From Micromonospora rhizosphaerae (GTDB lineage Bacteria; Actinomycetota; Actinomycetes; Mycobacteriales; Micromonosporaceae), in NCBI RefSeq assembly GCF_900091465.1, contig NZ_FMHV01000002.1:4774001-4838000 (forward strand): 64,000 nt of DNA, given 5' to 3'. Made by a program: the position numbers and the translations under genes. Shown here in pieces: positions 56,692 to 64,000 of this stretch (position 1 is the stretch's first letter; each line of letters begins with the position of its first letter). The notes below the pieces were generated by a model that was not told the origin of the DNA, made no database searches, and worked only from the letters and a program-made list of their open reading frames with translations.

Positions 56692-57578
56692 GGTGGCGCG
56701 GGGCCCTGGGCTCGGTCGTCATGGCGGCCCTGCTGGCGGCGGCCCTCGTGGGGCTGATCAGATCCGGGTCCGCCGGGGAGCGGGCGGACCCGGTGCGGTC
56801 GATCGCCGCCGGCCTGCGCTGCCCCGCCTGCCAGGGCGAATCCGTCGCCGACTCCCGCTCGCCGATCGCTGCCGCCATGCGGCAGGTGGTGGCCGACCAG
56901 GTCGCGCAGGGGCGCCCTCCCGACGAGATCCGCCGTTGGTTCGTGCAGCGCTACGGGGAGGACGTGCTCGCGGATCCACCGCTGCACGGGCCGGCGCTGC
57001 TGCTCTGGGTCGTCCCCCTGCTGGTGCTGCTGGCCGCCGGCTTCGCGGCCGTACGCACGCTGCGCCCGGCCCGGCGACGATCCGCCACGCGGCCGATCAC
57101 CGCGCCGAGCGCCCGGGCTGCCCGGTTGGCCTGGCGGGCCGGCTCGCTCGGCCTGGTGGCCATCGTCGCGTCGGTGGCACTGGCCGCAACCAGGGTCGGT
57201 CCGACGGCTGCCGGCGGAGCGGCGGCCGACCCGGCCGCGGTCGCCGTGCTGCTGGCCCGGGACCTGGAACAGCAGCAGCAGTACGGCGCGGCGGCGGACC
57301 TGTACCGGCAGGCGTTGCGCACCCAGCCGGACGACTCGATCCGACTGAGACTGGCCTTCACCCTCGTCCGCGCCGGCGACCCGGCCGGTGCGGAGCAGAT
57401 GGCGCGGCAGGTGCTGACGAACACGCCCGATTCGCCGGACGCCCTGCTGGTGCTCGGCCTGGCCCAACGCGAGGCCGACCGGGGCGAGGCGGACGCCACC
57501 CTCCGGCGCTTCCTGGCCGCCGCGCCGGATCATCCGGCGGCCGCCGAGATCCGCCGGCTGCTCGCCGCACGACCTTGA
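56688..57578 (+). CDS. ccmH: CcmH-CcmI-type cytochrome c maturation protein
   Basis: 296 residues. A CcmH domain with C45-P-A-C48 in GLRCPACQGESVADS and the helix IAAAMRQVVADQVAQGR is followed by a second membrane segment (LLLWVVPLLVLLAAGFAAV), then a third, and TPR-like repeats (DPAAVAVLLARDLEQQQQYGAAADLYRQAL and following, in parts) resembling CcmI. It should bind apocytochrome and hand it to CcmF. ATG 56688 overlaps the ccmG stop. It is the last gene of the ccm operon. Confidence 0.9.
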   Translation: MRWRGALGSVVMAALLAAALVGLIRSGSAGERADPVRSIAAGLRCPACQGESVADSRSPIAAAMRQVVADQVAQGRPPDEIRRWFVQRYGEDVLADPPLHGPALLLWVVPLLVLLAAGFAAVRTLRPARRRSATRPITAPSARAARLAWRAGSLGLVAIVASVALAATRVGPTAAGGAAADPAAVAVLLARDLEQQQQYGAAADLYRQALRTQPDDSIRLRLAFTLVRAGDPAGAEQMARQVLTNTPDSPDALLVLGLAQREADRGEADATLRRFLAAAPDHPAAAEIRRLLAARP

Positions 57579-57639
57579 CCGGTGGAGTTTGCCGAGCCGG
57601 GGACCGGGAACGGCACCGCCGACGGAGAGGAGGGGCGGG

Positions 57640-60138
57640 GTGCCGGCCGACACGGATCCTGGTTGTGAGCTGTGCACCGGGAGCCCGCCGGAGGCGTGGG
57701 CGCTGGCGTACCTGGACGGTGAGCCGGCCGCCGAAGGGACGCGGGAGGCGATGCTCACCCTGGGCAACGGCTATCTGGCTACCCGGGGGGCGGATCCGGA
57801 GGCGTCAGCCGACGACGTCCATTATCCGGGGACTTACCTGGCCGGCTTCCACAACCGGCTCTCCGGCCCCGACCCACCGTACGGTGACGAGAGCATCGTC
57901 AACCTGCCGAACTGGCTGCCGTTGACGTTTCGTCCCGCCGGCGGCGAGTGGTACGCACCAGGGCGGGGTCGCCGCCGGCACGAGCACCGGGTGCTGGACC
58001 TGCGCCGCGGGGTGTACCTGCGAGACCTGCTGGTCGTCGACCACGAGCGGCGGCGGACCCGGATCCGACAGCGCCGGCTGGTGTCGATGGCGAACCCGCA
58101 CGTGGCGGCGCTCGAGACCAACATCATCGCGGAGAACTGGTCGGGTCGGCTGGAGATCAGGTCGGGCATCGACGGCGGGGTGGTCAACGCGAACGCGGCG
58201 GCCGACACCGGCACCTGCGGGCGGCACCTCACCGATGTCGCGACCGGCGCGGACGACCCCGAGACCGTCTGGTTGACGGCGGCGACGACCGGATCGCATC
58301 AGCGGATCGCCGTCACGGCCCGGACCAGGATCAGCATGCTCGGCGCCGCCCGTTCGCACGCCACCCACACGGTCCAGCGGCCGGACGACGTGAGTCAGGT
58401 GTTCGGGATCGACGTGGCGGCCGGCGAGCAGGTGTCGGTGGCGAAGACGGTCGCGGTGTTCTCCGCTCGGGACCGGGCCATGCACGAGCCGCTGAGCGCC
58501 GCCCGGGAGGAGCTCCGCTGCGCTGGGGCGTTCGAGTTGCTGCTGGGCGAGCATGCCGCCGCGTGGGCACGGTTGTGGGACCGGTTCCGGCTCGACGTGG
58601 GTGAGGAGCACGTGTGGCAGTTGGGGGTCCGGTTGCAGACCTTCCACCTGCTGCAGACGCTGTCGCCCCACACGATCGATCTCGACGCGGGGGTCCCCGC
58701 GCGCGGGCTGCACGGCGAGGGCTACCACGGGCACATCTTCTGGGACGAGCTGTTCATCTACCCGTACCTCAATCTGAGGTTGCCGCAGCTGACCCGGGCG
58801 CTGCTCGAGTACCGGCACCGACGGTTGGCGGCGGCCCGGCGGCAGGCCGCCGCGGCGGGGATGGTGGGTGCCCTGTTCCCGTGGCAGAGCGGGAGCAGTG
58901 GCCGGGACGAAAGTCCCGACCGGGTTCGCAACCCGGCGACCGGCAAGTGGGTGGACGACCACACCGGCCGGCAGCAGCACGTCAATCTGGCCGTGGCGTA
59001 CTGCGTGTGGCGGTACTGGGAAACGACCGGCGACCTGTCGTTCCTCGCCGGCCACGGCCTCGAACTGCTGATCGAGACGGCACGATTCTGGGCGGGGCTG
59101 GCCACCTACGACCCGTCGGACGACCGCTACGACATCCGAGGTGTGCTGGGGCCCGACGAGTATCACGACGGCTATCCGGGCCGGCCCGGCCAGGGGATGG
59201 ACAACTGTGCGTACATCAACGTGATGGTCGCGTGGGTGCTCGCCCGGGCCCGCGAGGCGTGCGCGATCGTCGGCCGGCATCCGGGGGCGGCGCCGTGGCG
59301 GGACGTGGCCATCGGGGACGGGGAAGGCCGCCGCTGGTCGCACATCGCGCGTCGGCTGCGGCTCGCCTTCCTCGACCACGGGATCCTCGCTCAGTTCGAC
59401 GGGTACGGCGACCTGGCGGAACTGGACTGGGACCGGTACCGGCGGCGGTACGGCGACCTCCGGATGTTGGGGGGGCTGCTGCAGGCCGAGGGAAACGACC
59501 CGAACCGGTACAAGATCTCCAAGCAGGCGGATGTGCTGATGCTGTTGTACCTGTTCAGTGCCGAGGAGCTCACCGGACTCGTGCGCGGCCTCGGGTACGA
59601 CTTCGACCCGGCGCGCATCCCCGCCACCGTCGACTACTACCTCTCCCGCACCGCGCACGGGTCCACCCTCAGCCGGATCGCGCACGCGTGGGTGCTGGCC
59701 CGTACCGACCGCCGCCGATCCTGGGAGATGCTGCTGGAGGCACTCGGTACCGACCTCACGGATCCGGAACACAGCTCGACCCGGGAGGGCATCCACCTCG
59801 GCGCCACCGCCGGGTCGCTGGACATCCTGCAACGCTGCTACACCGGCCTGGAGATTCGCGGCGACGTGCTCCGGCTCAACCCGCTGCTGCCCGACGGGCT
59901 CGATCGCCTCGAGTGTGTCATCCGGTACCGCAACCTCTTGATCACCCTGACCATCGAGCACCAGGAGGTGCGGATCTCGGCCGCGCCCGGGGCGGACCCG
60001 CCCGTTCGGGTGGCCGTCCGGGACAGGTCCATGCTGCTGTCACCCGGTGCCACGGTCACCATTGCGATGCGCGGCAAAGAAACACCAGCGGTTCGACCGG
60101 ACCGCAGCCACGCGCCGCAGGAAGCGCTGAGACGATGA
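57640..60138 (+). CDS. GH65 family glycoside phosphorylase/hydrolase
   Basis: 832 residues, near the family norm of 750-830. Features are an N-terminal super-sandwich domain (TLGNGYLATRGAD), the (alpha/alpha)6 barrel with GYHGHIFWDELFIYPYLNLRLPQ and AAGMVGALFPWQSG, the general acid E507 in GPDEYHDG, NRYKISKQADVLMLLYLF, and STREGIHLGATAGSLDILQR. It should split maltose, trehalose, kojibiose or a related alpha-glucoside, usually with phosphate; specificity cannot be set by eye. GTG 57640 follows GGAGAGGAGG. A phosphoglucomutase, usual in maltose or trehalose phosphorylase operons, is not adjacent. The IS element lies immediately downstream. Confidence 0.93.
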   Translation: MPADTDPGCELCTGSPPEAWALAYLDGEPAAEGTREAMLTLGNGYLATRGADPEASADDVHYPGTYLAGFHNRLSGPDPPYGDESIVNLPNWLPLTFRPAGGEWYAPGRGRRRHEHRVLDLRRGVYLRDLLVVDHERRRTRIRQRRLVSMANPHVAALETNIIAENWSGRLEIRSGIDGGVVNANAAADTGTCGRHLTDVATGADDPETVWLTAATTGSHQRIAVTARTRISMLGAARSHATHTVQRPDDVSQVFGIDVAAGEQVSVAKTVAVFSARDRAMHEPLSAAREELRCAGAFELLLGEHAAAWARLWDRFRLDVGEEHVWQLGVRLQTFHLLQTLSPHTIDLDAGVPARGLHGEGYHGHIFWDELFIYPYLNLRLPQLTRALLEYRHRRLAAARRQAAAAGMVGALFPWQSGSSGRDESPDRVRNPATGKWVDDHTGRQQHVNLAVAYCVWRYWETTGDLSFLAGHGLELLIETARFWAGLATYDPSDDRYDIRGVLGPDEYHDGYPGRPGQGMDNCAYINVMVAWVLARAREACAIVGRHPGAAPWRDVAIGDGEGRRWSHIARRLRLAFLDHGILAQFDGYGDLAELDWDRYRRRYGDLRMLGGLLQAEGNDPNRYKISKQADVLMLLYLFSAEELTGLVRGLGYDFDPARIPATVDYYLSRTAHGSTLSRIAHAWVLARTDRRRSWEMLLEALGTDLTDPEHSSTREGIHLGATAGSLDILQRCYTGLEIRGDVLRLNPLLPDGLDRLECVIRYRNLLITLTIEHQEVRISAAPGADPPVRVAVRDRSMLLSPGATVTIAMRGKETPAVRPDRSHAPQEALRR

Positions 60139-60149
60139 CGCGACCGGGC

Positions 60150-60161
60150 ACCGGGTCTAGC
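60150..60161 (+). terminator. Left half of a terminator split by the IS, and TSD copy
   Basis: ACCGGG (60150-60155) would pair with CCCGGT at 61684-61689, followed by TTT, to make a hairpin ACCGGG-TCTAG-CCCGGTTTT in the uninterrupted sequence. The target duplication TCTAGC occupies 60156-60161 on the left and 61679-61684 on the right. With the IS in place this terminator for the GH65 gene is broken. Confidence 0.7.
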
Positions 60162-61678
60162 CCCAACGCCGTTCAGTTAGGCCGGTGGCTGGTGGGTCAA
60201 GGTTCGTCGGTGAGGACGTCGATGCTGGTGGTGGCCTTGTAGGTGCGGCGGTCGATGTTCGGTCCGCGGGCCTGGTATTTGGAGTTTGAGCGTTTGATCA
60301 TGCGGGTTTTGGTCCGGATGCGGCGGTCGGGCAGCAGGTTCGCCAGGATGCGTTCGCCGATGGCGCCGACGAGGTCGGTGACGGTGTCGGCGATGACGCC
60401 GGCGGCGTGGACGATCTGGTCGCGGGTGGCGTGGAGGGCGGTGGTGAAGCTGGCCCGGTCCGGGTCGAGGCCGGGCTGGCTGTCGGTGGCGTCGACCATG
60501 GCGGTGCGGAGTAGTTGGTAGACGATCAGCAGGGCGTGGATCTCCTGGTCGATGCCGTCAGGGGTGCGGGCTCGTAGGACCCGGCCGCCGAGGATGGTGG
60601 ACTTGAGTTCCAGGTAGGCGGTTTCGATCTCCCAGCGCTGGTGGTAAAGCCGGGCCAGTTCGGCGGCCGGGTAACGGTGCGCGTCGAGCAGGGTGGTGAT
60701 CAGCCGGTAGTCGCCGGTGTGGCTGCCGCCGGTGGTGGTGATACTGATGCGGGCCTCGACGACGCGGATGCGCTGGCTGCCGATGACCGATAGCCAGGAT
60801 CCGTCGTGACAGCGGCGGATCAGCGGGAGTTTGCGGCCGGTCTTGCAGCGGATGAGCAGGTCGGTTCCGGTCGCGGTGAGGGTGGTGATCAGGTCGGCGG
60901 CGGCGTAGTTGCGGTCGGCCAGCAGCAGCATCCCGGCACGCAAGCTGCGGGCCAGCCGTTGCGCCTGGGCGAGTTCACCGGTGGTGATCGGGTCGAACAC
61001 GGCGTCGAGCACCGAGCGGGTGCCGCACGCCAGCAGGGCACTCAGCCGCAGCGTCGGGTAACCGGCACCGCCGTTGTTACCGCGGTGTTTGACGTAGCGG
61101 CGCAGGTTGGCTGGTGAGTCCGCGATGGTGAGGGTGGTGCCGTCGATGACGACCGGCAGCAGGCCACGCCACCACACCTGAGCCACAGCACTGGTCGCGG
61201 CAGGACCGCGGAGCAGGTCGAACAACGCCCGTAACGGGGCCGGGCCGAGCCGCTGCCGGGCCTGTCGCAGAGCGCTGCCGGTCGGTGTCCTCAGCGGCAG
61301 CCCACGCAGGCCGGCGACGAGTTTCGCCCATACCTGCCGGTAGCCGAGATCGGCGAACAGACACCCGGCCAGCAGTAGATACACCACGACCCGGGCCGGC
61401 AACAGCCGGATCCGCTGCTGTGTACGCCGGGTCCCGGCCAAAACGTCATCGACCATCTCGAACGGCAGCAGACGAGTCAGCTCACCGAGATGACCCGGCG
61501 CGAACGGTCCCGCGGCTACCGTGACGGTACGGGTTATGGCAATCTGATCCACCGAGCGGAGTTCCTGGTTCTGGGTTGTCTTGGAGTGACAAACCTTGAT
61601 ACCGGAACTCCGCTTCTCACTTCCTGATCAACACACCCCTTGACCGCACCCGCGAACGCCTAACTGAACGGCGTTGGG
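60162..61678 (-). mobile_element. Complete IS4-family insertion sequence, 1517 bp
   Basis: Perfect 21-bp terminal inverted repeats at 60162-60182 and 61658-61678, beginning CCCAACGCCGTTCAGTTAGG, followed inward by a further shared GGTCAAGG at matching offset. Flanking 6-base duplications TCTAGC lie at 60156-60161 and 61679-61684. One transposase gene fills the element on the minus strand. Ends, duplication and gene are all intact, so insertion was recent and the copy may be mobile. Confidence 0.95.
60197..61552 (-). CDS. IS4-family DDE transposase
   Basis: 451 residues. An N-terminal IS4-type DNA-binding region (residues ~20-115, with LADLGYRQVWAKL and SALRQARQRLG) precedes the RNase H-like domain with catalytic D137 (VIDGTTL), D213 (LLADRNY) and E310. 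The YREK signature is exact: Y303, R306, E310 and K317 in YHQRWEIETAYLELK. A beta-rich insert lies between the second Asp and the Glu, as in the family. GTG 61552 starts VDQIAITRTVTV; ribosome binding site unclear. No frameshift, so the enzyme looks active. Confidence 0.95.
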   Translation of the reverse strand: MDQIAITRTVTVAAGPFAPGHLGELTRLLPFEMVDDVLAGTRRTQQRIRLLPARVVVYLLLAGCLFADLGYRQVWAKLVAGLRGLPLRTPTGSALRQARQRLGPAPLRALFDLLRGPAATSAVAQVWWRGLLPVVIDGTTLTIADSPANLRRYVKHRGNNGGAGYPTLRLSALLACGTRSVLDAVFDPITTGELAQAQRLARSLRAGMLLLADRNYAAADLITTLTATGTDLLIRCKTGRKLPLIRRCHDGSWLSVIGSQRIRVVEARISITTTGGSHTGDYRLITTLLDAHRYPAAELARLYHQRWEIETAYLELKSTILGGRVLRARTPDGIDQEIHALLIVYQLLRTAMVDATDSQPGLDPDRASFTTALHATRDQIVHAAGVIADTVTDLVGAIGERILANLLPDRRIRTKTRMIKRSNSKYQARGPNIDRRTYKATTSIDVLTDEP

Positions 61679-61679
61679 T

Positions 61680-62165
61680 CTAGCCCGGTTTTCGCGGAAG
61701 TCGGCGGACGCGGATCGCGTACCAGACGGCACTGGCGAGGAACATGATGCCGGTGATCGCGAGCCACCGGGTGAGCTGGGCCTGCCGGTCCTGGCTGGTG
61801 GCCGCGAGGTACGTCGCCCGACCCTGCCCGAGAATGCCGGGCAGGTAGACCAGGAGCAGCAGGCCCGCGGCGAGGGCCGGCACACGGATATGGTTCACCG
61901 CCGATACCCGGGCTGCTGGGGCGGCGTGCCCGTTGACGCGCAGCAGCCGGCGCAGGGCTGCGTCGGCCGTGGCGTAGATCGGGAAGAGGAACAGGTCGTG
62001 GGCGACAGCCGCGCCGACGAACCAGGCCAGCATCCGTTCCGCGCCGGTCTCCCCGGCGAGCCGCAGCACGACCCATCCGGTGACCGTGAGGCAGACCAGC
62101 GTGAGGATCAGATGCCAGGGACCGGCGCCGTAGCCGGCACGGAACCGGGGGGCCAGCTCACGCAT
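61680..62165 (-). CDS. Four-helix membrane protein downstream of the cytochrome b-Moco fusion
   Basis: 161 residues with four to five hydrophobic helices (HLILTLVCLTVTGWVVL, MLAWFVGAAVAHDLFLFPIY, VPALAAGLLLLVYLPGILG, WLAITGIMFLASAVWYAI). No named family. ATG 62165 overlaps the upstream fusion gene by 8 bases, so translation is coupled and it is likely a partner or assembly subunit. Its TAG stop (61680-61682) lies inside the IS target duplication, so the gene narrowly escaped disruption. Confidence 0.7.
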   Translation of the reverse strand: MRELAPRFRAGYGAGPWHLILTLVCLTVTGWVVLRLAGETGAERMLAWFVGAAVAHDLFLFPIYATADAALRRLLRVNGHAAPAARVSAVNHIRVPALAAGLLLLVYLPGILGQGRATYLAATSQDRQAQLTRWLAITGIMFLASAVWYAIRVRRLPRKPG

Positions 62166-63462
62166 CGGACCGGGTCCGGAAGGCGATGTCGGTGACCCAC
62201 TTGGTGCAGTGCACGCCGGGCAGGGCGGGCACGATGACGCGGGCCGGGTAGCCGTGGTCCAGGGACAGGTCGGCGCCGTTGACCCGCAGGGCGAGCAGCG
62301 CGTCCGGATGCCGGAGTTGGTTGGCCTGCAGCACCGCCTGGTTGAACAGGCCGGCCTGTTCCAGGGAGCGGACCAGTGCGGACGCTGGTTCGGGCACACC
62401 GGCGAGGGCGGCGAGATCGCGCAGTCGTACGCCGGTCCAGGTCTGCGCGGTTGACCATCCCTCGACGCAGGCGATCGGCAGGCGTGCGGTGTGCTGCGGC
62501 AGGGCGAGCAGTTGCGTCCGGTCCAGCGCGACGGGCCGCTTCCCGCCGCTGAGGCTGAGCCGCCAGTCGGGGCCGGTGTCGGTGTCGCGGATGGCGGCCG
62601 CGGCGGCGGCGCGGTTCACCGGGAAGCCGTTCGGTCCGTGGCCGGGCTGCCGGCCGCGGGGCAGCAGCAGGGCGGTGCGGCGCAGCGGATCCAGGCTCTG
62701 CCCGATCGTCAACGCGCCCAGGAGCAGGGAGAGTCCCCCGACCAGGGCCAGGGCCTCGCGCCGGGTCATCGTCGCCGGGCGCGGCTGGGCGGCGACCAGA
62801 CCGTCGGGATCCGGCGGTTCGGCCCGGGTCGCGGCGCGGGAGGTCCGCAGCTCGGCGCGGACCGGTCGAGATCGCAGCGCGGACACCAGCCGGGGAAGCT
62901 TCAGCGCGACGTGCGCGACGAACGCGGCGATGAAGACCCACGCCCCGAAGTAGTGCGCGGTGTAGAAGTCGAAGCCGAACAGGTACGCGTACTGGATGTT
63001 CAGCAGGCCGGTGGCGATCTGGAACAGGATTCCGCCGACCAGCAGCAGCAGGGAGAGCCGTTCCAGCACCTGCGCCAGAGAGCGGGCCGGCGGCCAGTCG
63101 AACAGTTTCGGGATCACCGACCACAGCTTGGCCAGCACCATGGGGATCAGCATGATCCCGAGGGTCACGTGCAGCCCCTGGGTAAGGCGGAACAGCCAGG
63201 CCGGCCGGGTGGGCCAGTCGAACGGGGGCAGCCGCAACCAGCCCACGTCCCGAGGAAGGGCCTGGCCGAACTGGGGGCTGTAGGCGGCGTAGTCGAGCAG
63301 ACCGGTGATGATCACGAGAGGCAGGCCGACCAGCAGCACCAACCCGTACACGGAGGTCAGCCACGGGCCGCGCAGCGGGCTGCGCCATCGGCGGCCGATC
63401 CCGGCGATCCCGGGTGGCGGGTGCCGGTCCAGGACCCGCCACAGCCGTCGCGGAAACGCCAT
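62158..63462 (-). CDS. Cytochrome b-like membrane domain fused to a sulfite-oxidase-fold molybdenum enzyme
   Basis: 434 residues. The first ~215 hold four to five helices with paired His (RLTQGLHVTLGIMLIPMVL, FYTAHYFGAWVFIAAFVAHVAL), a b-type cytochrome layout. After a linker and another helix (ALALVGGLSLLLGALTIG) comes a sulfite-oxidase/YedY-like Moco domain with the molybdenum ligand Cys C332 in LPIACVEGWSTAQTWTGVRL and GYPARVIVPALPGVHCTKWV. YedY normally uses a separate heme subunit, YedZ; here both functions seem joined in reverse order. ATG 63462 follows GGAAGGGG. The longer open frame upstream is not used. Confidence 0.85.
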   Translation of the reverse strand: MAFPRRLWRVLDRHPPPGIAGIGRRWRSPLRGPWLTSVYGLVLLVGLPLVIITGLLDYAAYSPQFGQALPRDVGWLRLPPFDWPTRPAWLFRLTQGLHVTLGIMLIPMVLAKLWSVIPKLFDWPPARSLAQVLERLSLLLLVGGILFQIATGLLNIQYAYLFGFDFYTAHYFGAWVFIAAFVAHVALKLPRLVSALRSRPVRAELRTSRAATRAEPPDPDGLVAAQPRPATMTRREALALVGGLSLLLGALTIGQSLDPLRRTALLLPRGRQPGHGPNGFPVNRAAAAAAIRDTDTGPDWRLSLSGGKRPVALDRTQLLALPQHTARLPIACVEGWSTAQTWTGVRLRDLAALAGVPEPASALVRSLEQAGLFNQAVLQANQLRHPDALLALRVNGADLSLDHGYPARVIVPALPGVHCTKWVTDIAFRTRSDA

Positions 63463-63593
63463 GCGATGACCCCTTCCTCCTGTCTGCACGCTACGGGAAC
63501 GACAACCGGCACATGAGGTGGAAACCCTTACGAAAGCATGACCACCAGGCTGAATGGGTCGGCTGGCCGGCAAGACGGTCCTACCGTGGTCAG

Positions 63594-64000
63594 GTGCGCG
63601 TACTGGTCACCGGCGCGGCCGGTTTCGTCGGATCGCAGGTCGCGGACCTGCTGGTCGCCGAAGGGCACGAGGTGGTCTGCCTGGACGCGCTGCTGCCCCA
63701 GGCGCACGGCGGTGAGCTGCCGGAGTGGTCCCGGCGGCACGCCCCGGTGGTCGGCGACGTCCGTGACGCCGAGCTGCTGGACCGGTTGCTGTCCGGGGTG
63801 GACGCGGTCTGCCACCAGGCGGCGATGGTGGGGCACGGGCTGGACCCGTCGGACGCCCCCGATTACGCCAGCCACAACGACTACGGGACGGCGGTGCTGC
63901 TCGCCGCGATGCACCGGGCCGGGGTGTCCCGGCTGGTGCTGGCCAGCTCAATGGTGGTCTACGGCGAGGGCCGCTACCGGTGCGCCCGGCACGGCGTGGT
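63594..64000 (+). CDS. NAD-dependent epimerase/dehydratase (extended SDR), N-terminal part
   Basis: The first ~135 residues, running off the window. VRVLVTGAAGFVGSQVADLLVAEGHEVVCLD gives the Rossmann GxxGxxG and acidic Asp of NAD binding (quoted in part), followed by GDVRDAELLDRLLSGVDAVCHQAA and LVLASSMVVYGEGRY, where S and Y approach the SDR catalytic region. GTG 63594 has no real ribosome binding site; a TACCGT hexamer 6 bases upstream suggests a leaderless transcript. It diverges from the Moco fusion gene. Family members act on nucleotide sugars; the substrate is not readable. Confidence 0.85.
   Translation, partial: MRVLVTGAAGFVGSQVADLLVAEGHEVVCLDALLPQAHGGELPEWSRRHAPVVGDVRDAELLDRLLSGVDAVCHQAAMVGHGLDPSDAPDYASHNDYGTAVLLAAMHRAGVSRLVLASSMVVYGEGRYRCARHGV

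Overview
The window is very GC-rich (roughly 70% by eye). GTG starts, GGAGG-type ribosome binding sites and 4-base ATGA/GTGA overlaps are common. The gene set (LacI, ROK, IclR and GntR regulators, actinobacterial qcr/cta genes) and a tandem micro-repeat in front of an ABC ATPase point to an actinobacterium, most likely Micromonosporaceae; this is inference from style, not a database match. No rRNA, tRNA or CRISPR array was seen.

Region 1 (1-3.1 kb, minus strand) is an operon for a heme-oxygenase-like diiron oxidase (HDO), a Rieske ferredoxin, a ferredoxin reductase and an aldehyde dehydrogenase cut by the window edge. The HDO keeps the six-residue metal-ligand spacing of CADD-type enzymes, so the operon looks like a self-contained oxygenase system with its own electron supply. 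A DUF1275 membrane protein and an 868-residue thermolysin-like protein with no signal peptide follow (3.1-6.7 kb).

Region 2 (6.8-21.4 kb) is carbon catabolism centred on glyoxylate: a fumarylacetoacetase-like hydratase, a MatC-type carrier, a serine-glyoxylate-type aminotransferase, a fused GlcD-GlcF oxidase, malate synthase A and an IclR regulator. A 15-bp palindrome recurs in front of matC/aminotransferase and of malate synthase/iclR and defines a likely local regulon. A GntR/gamma-carbonic anhydrase pair faces a CoA-transferase, crotonase-fold protein and malonyl-CoA-synthetase-like operon.

Region 3 (21.4-33.5 kb) is mixed: a methyltransferase, four small proteins, an anti-sigma kinase/STAS pair, an AXE1 esterase, an aromatic-acid-exporter-like protein, a hydrolase, an acyl-CoA synthetase, a MOSC protein, an FkbM methyltransferase of atypical base composition, and the decayed end of an alpha-glucosidase.

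Region 4 (33.5-44 kb) is a LacI-controlled Opp-type ABC importer with a GH1 beta-glucosidase and a convergent ROK regulator. Between the second permease and the last ATPase lie three tandem 59-bp units. Each is a 20-codon mini-ORF whose start overlaps the previous stop, giving an unbroken chain of GTGA junctions.

Region 5 (44.1-57.6 kb) is respiratory. A nine-gene minus-strand operon (ctaC, ctaD, ctaE, a membrane protein, ctaG, cytochrome c, qcrC, qcrA, qcrB) diverges from a System I cytochrome c maturation operon (ccmC, E, F, G, H). The oxidase subunit I has Asp for the usual D-channel Glu and Gln for the K-channel Lys.

Region 6 (57.6-64 kb) holds a GH65 phosphorylase/hydrolase, a complete IS4-family element inserted in the loop of a terminator, a cytochrome b fused to a sulfite-oxidase-like molybdenum domain, and the start of an SDR-type epimerase.
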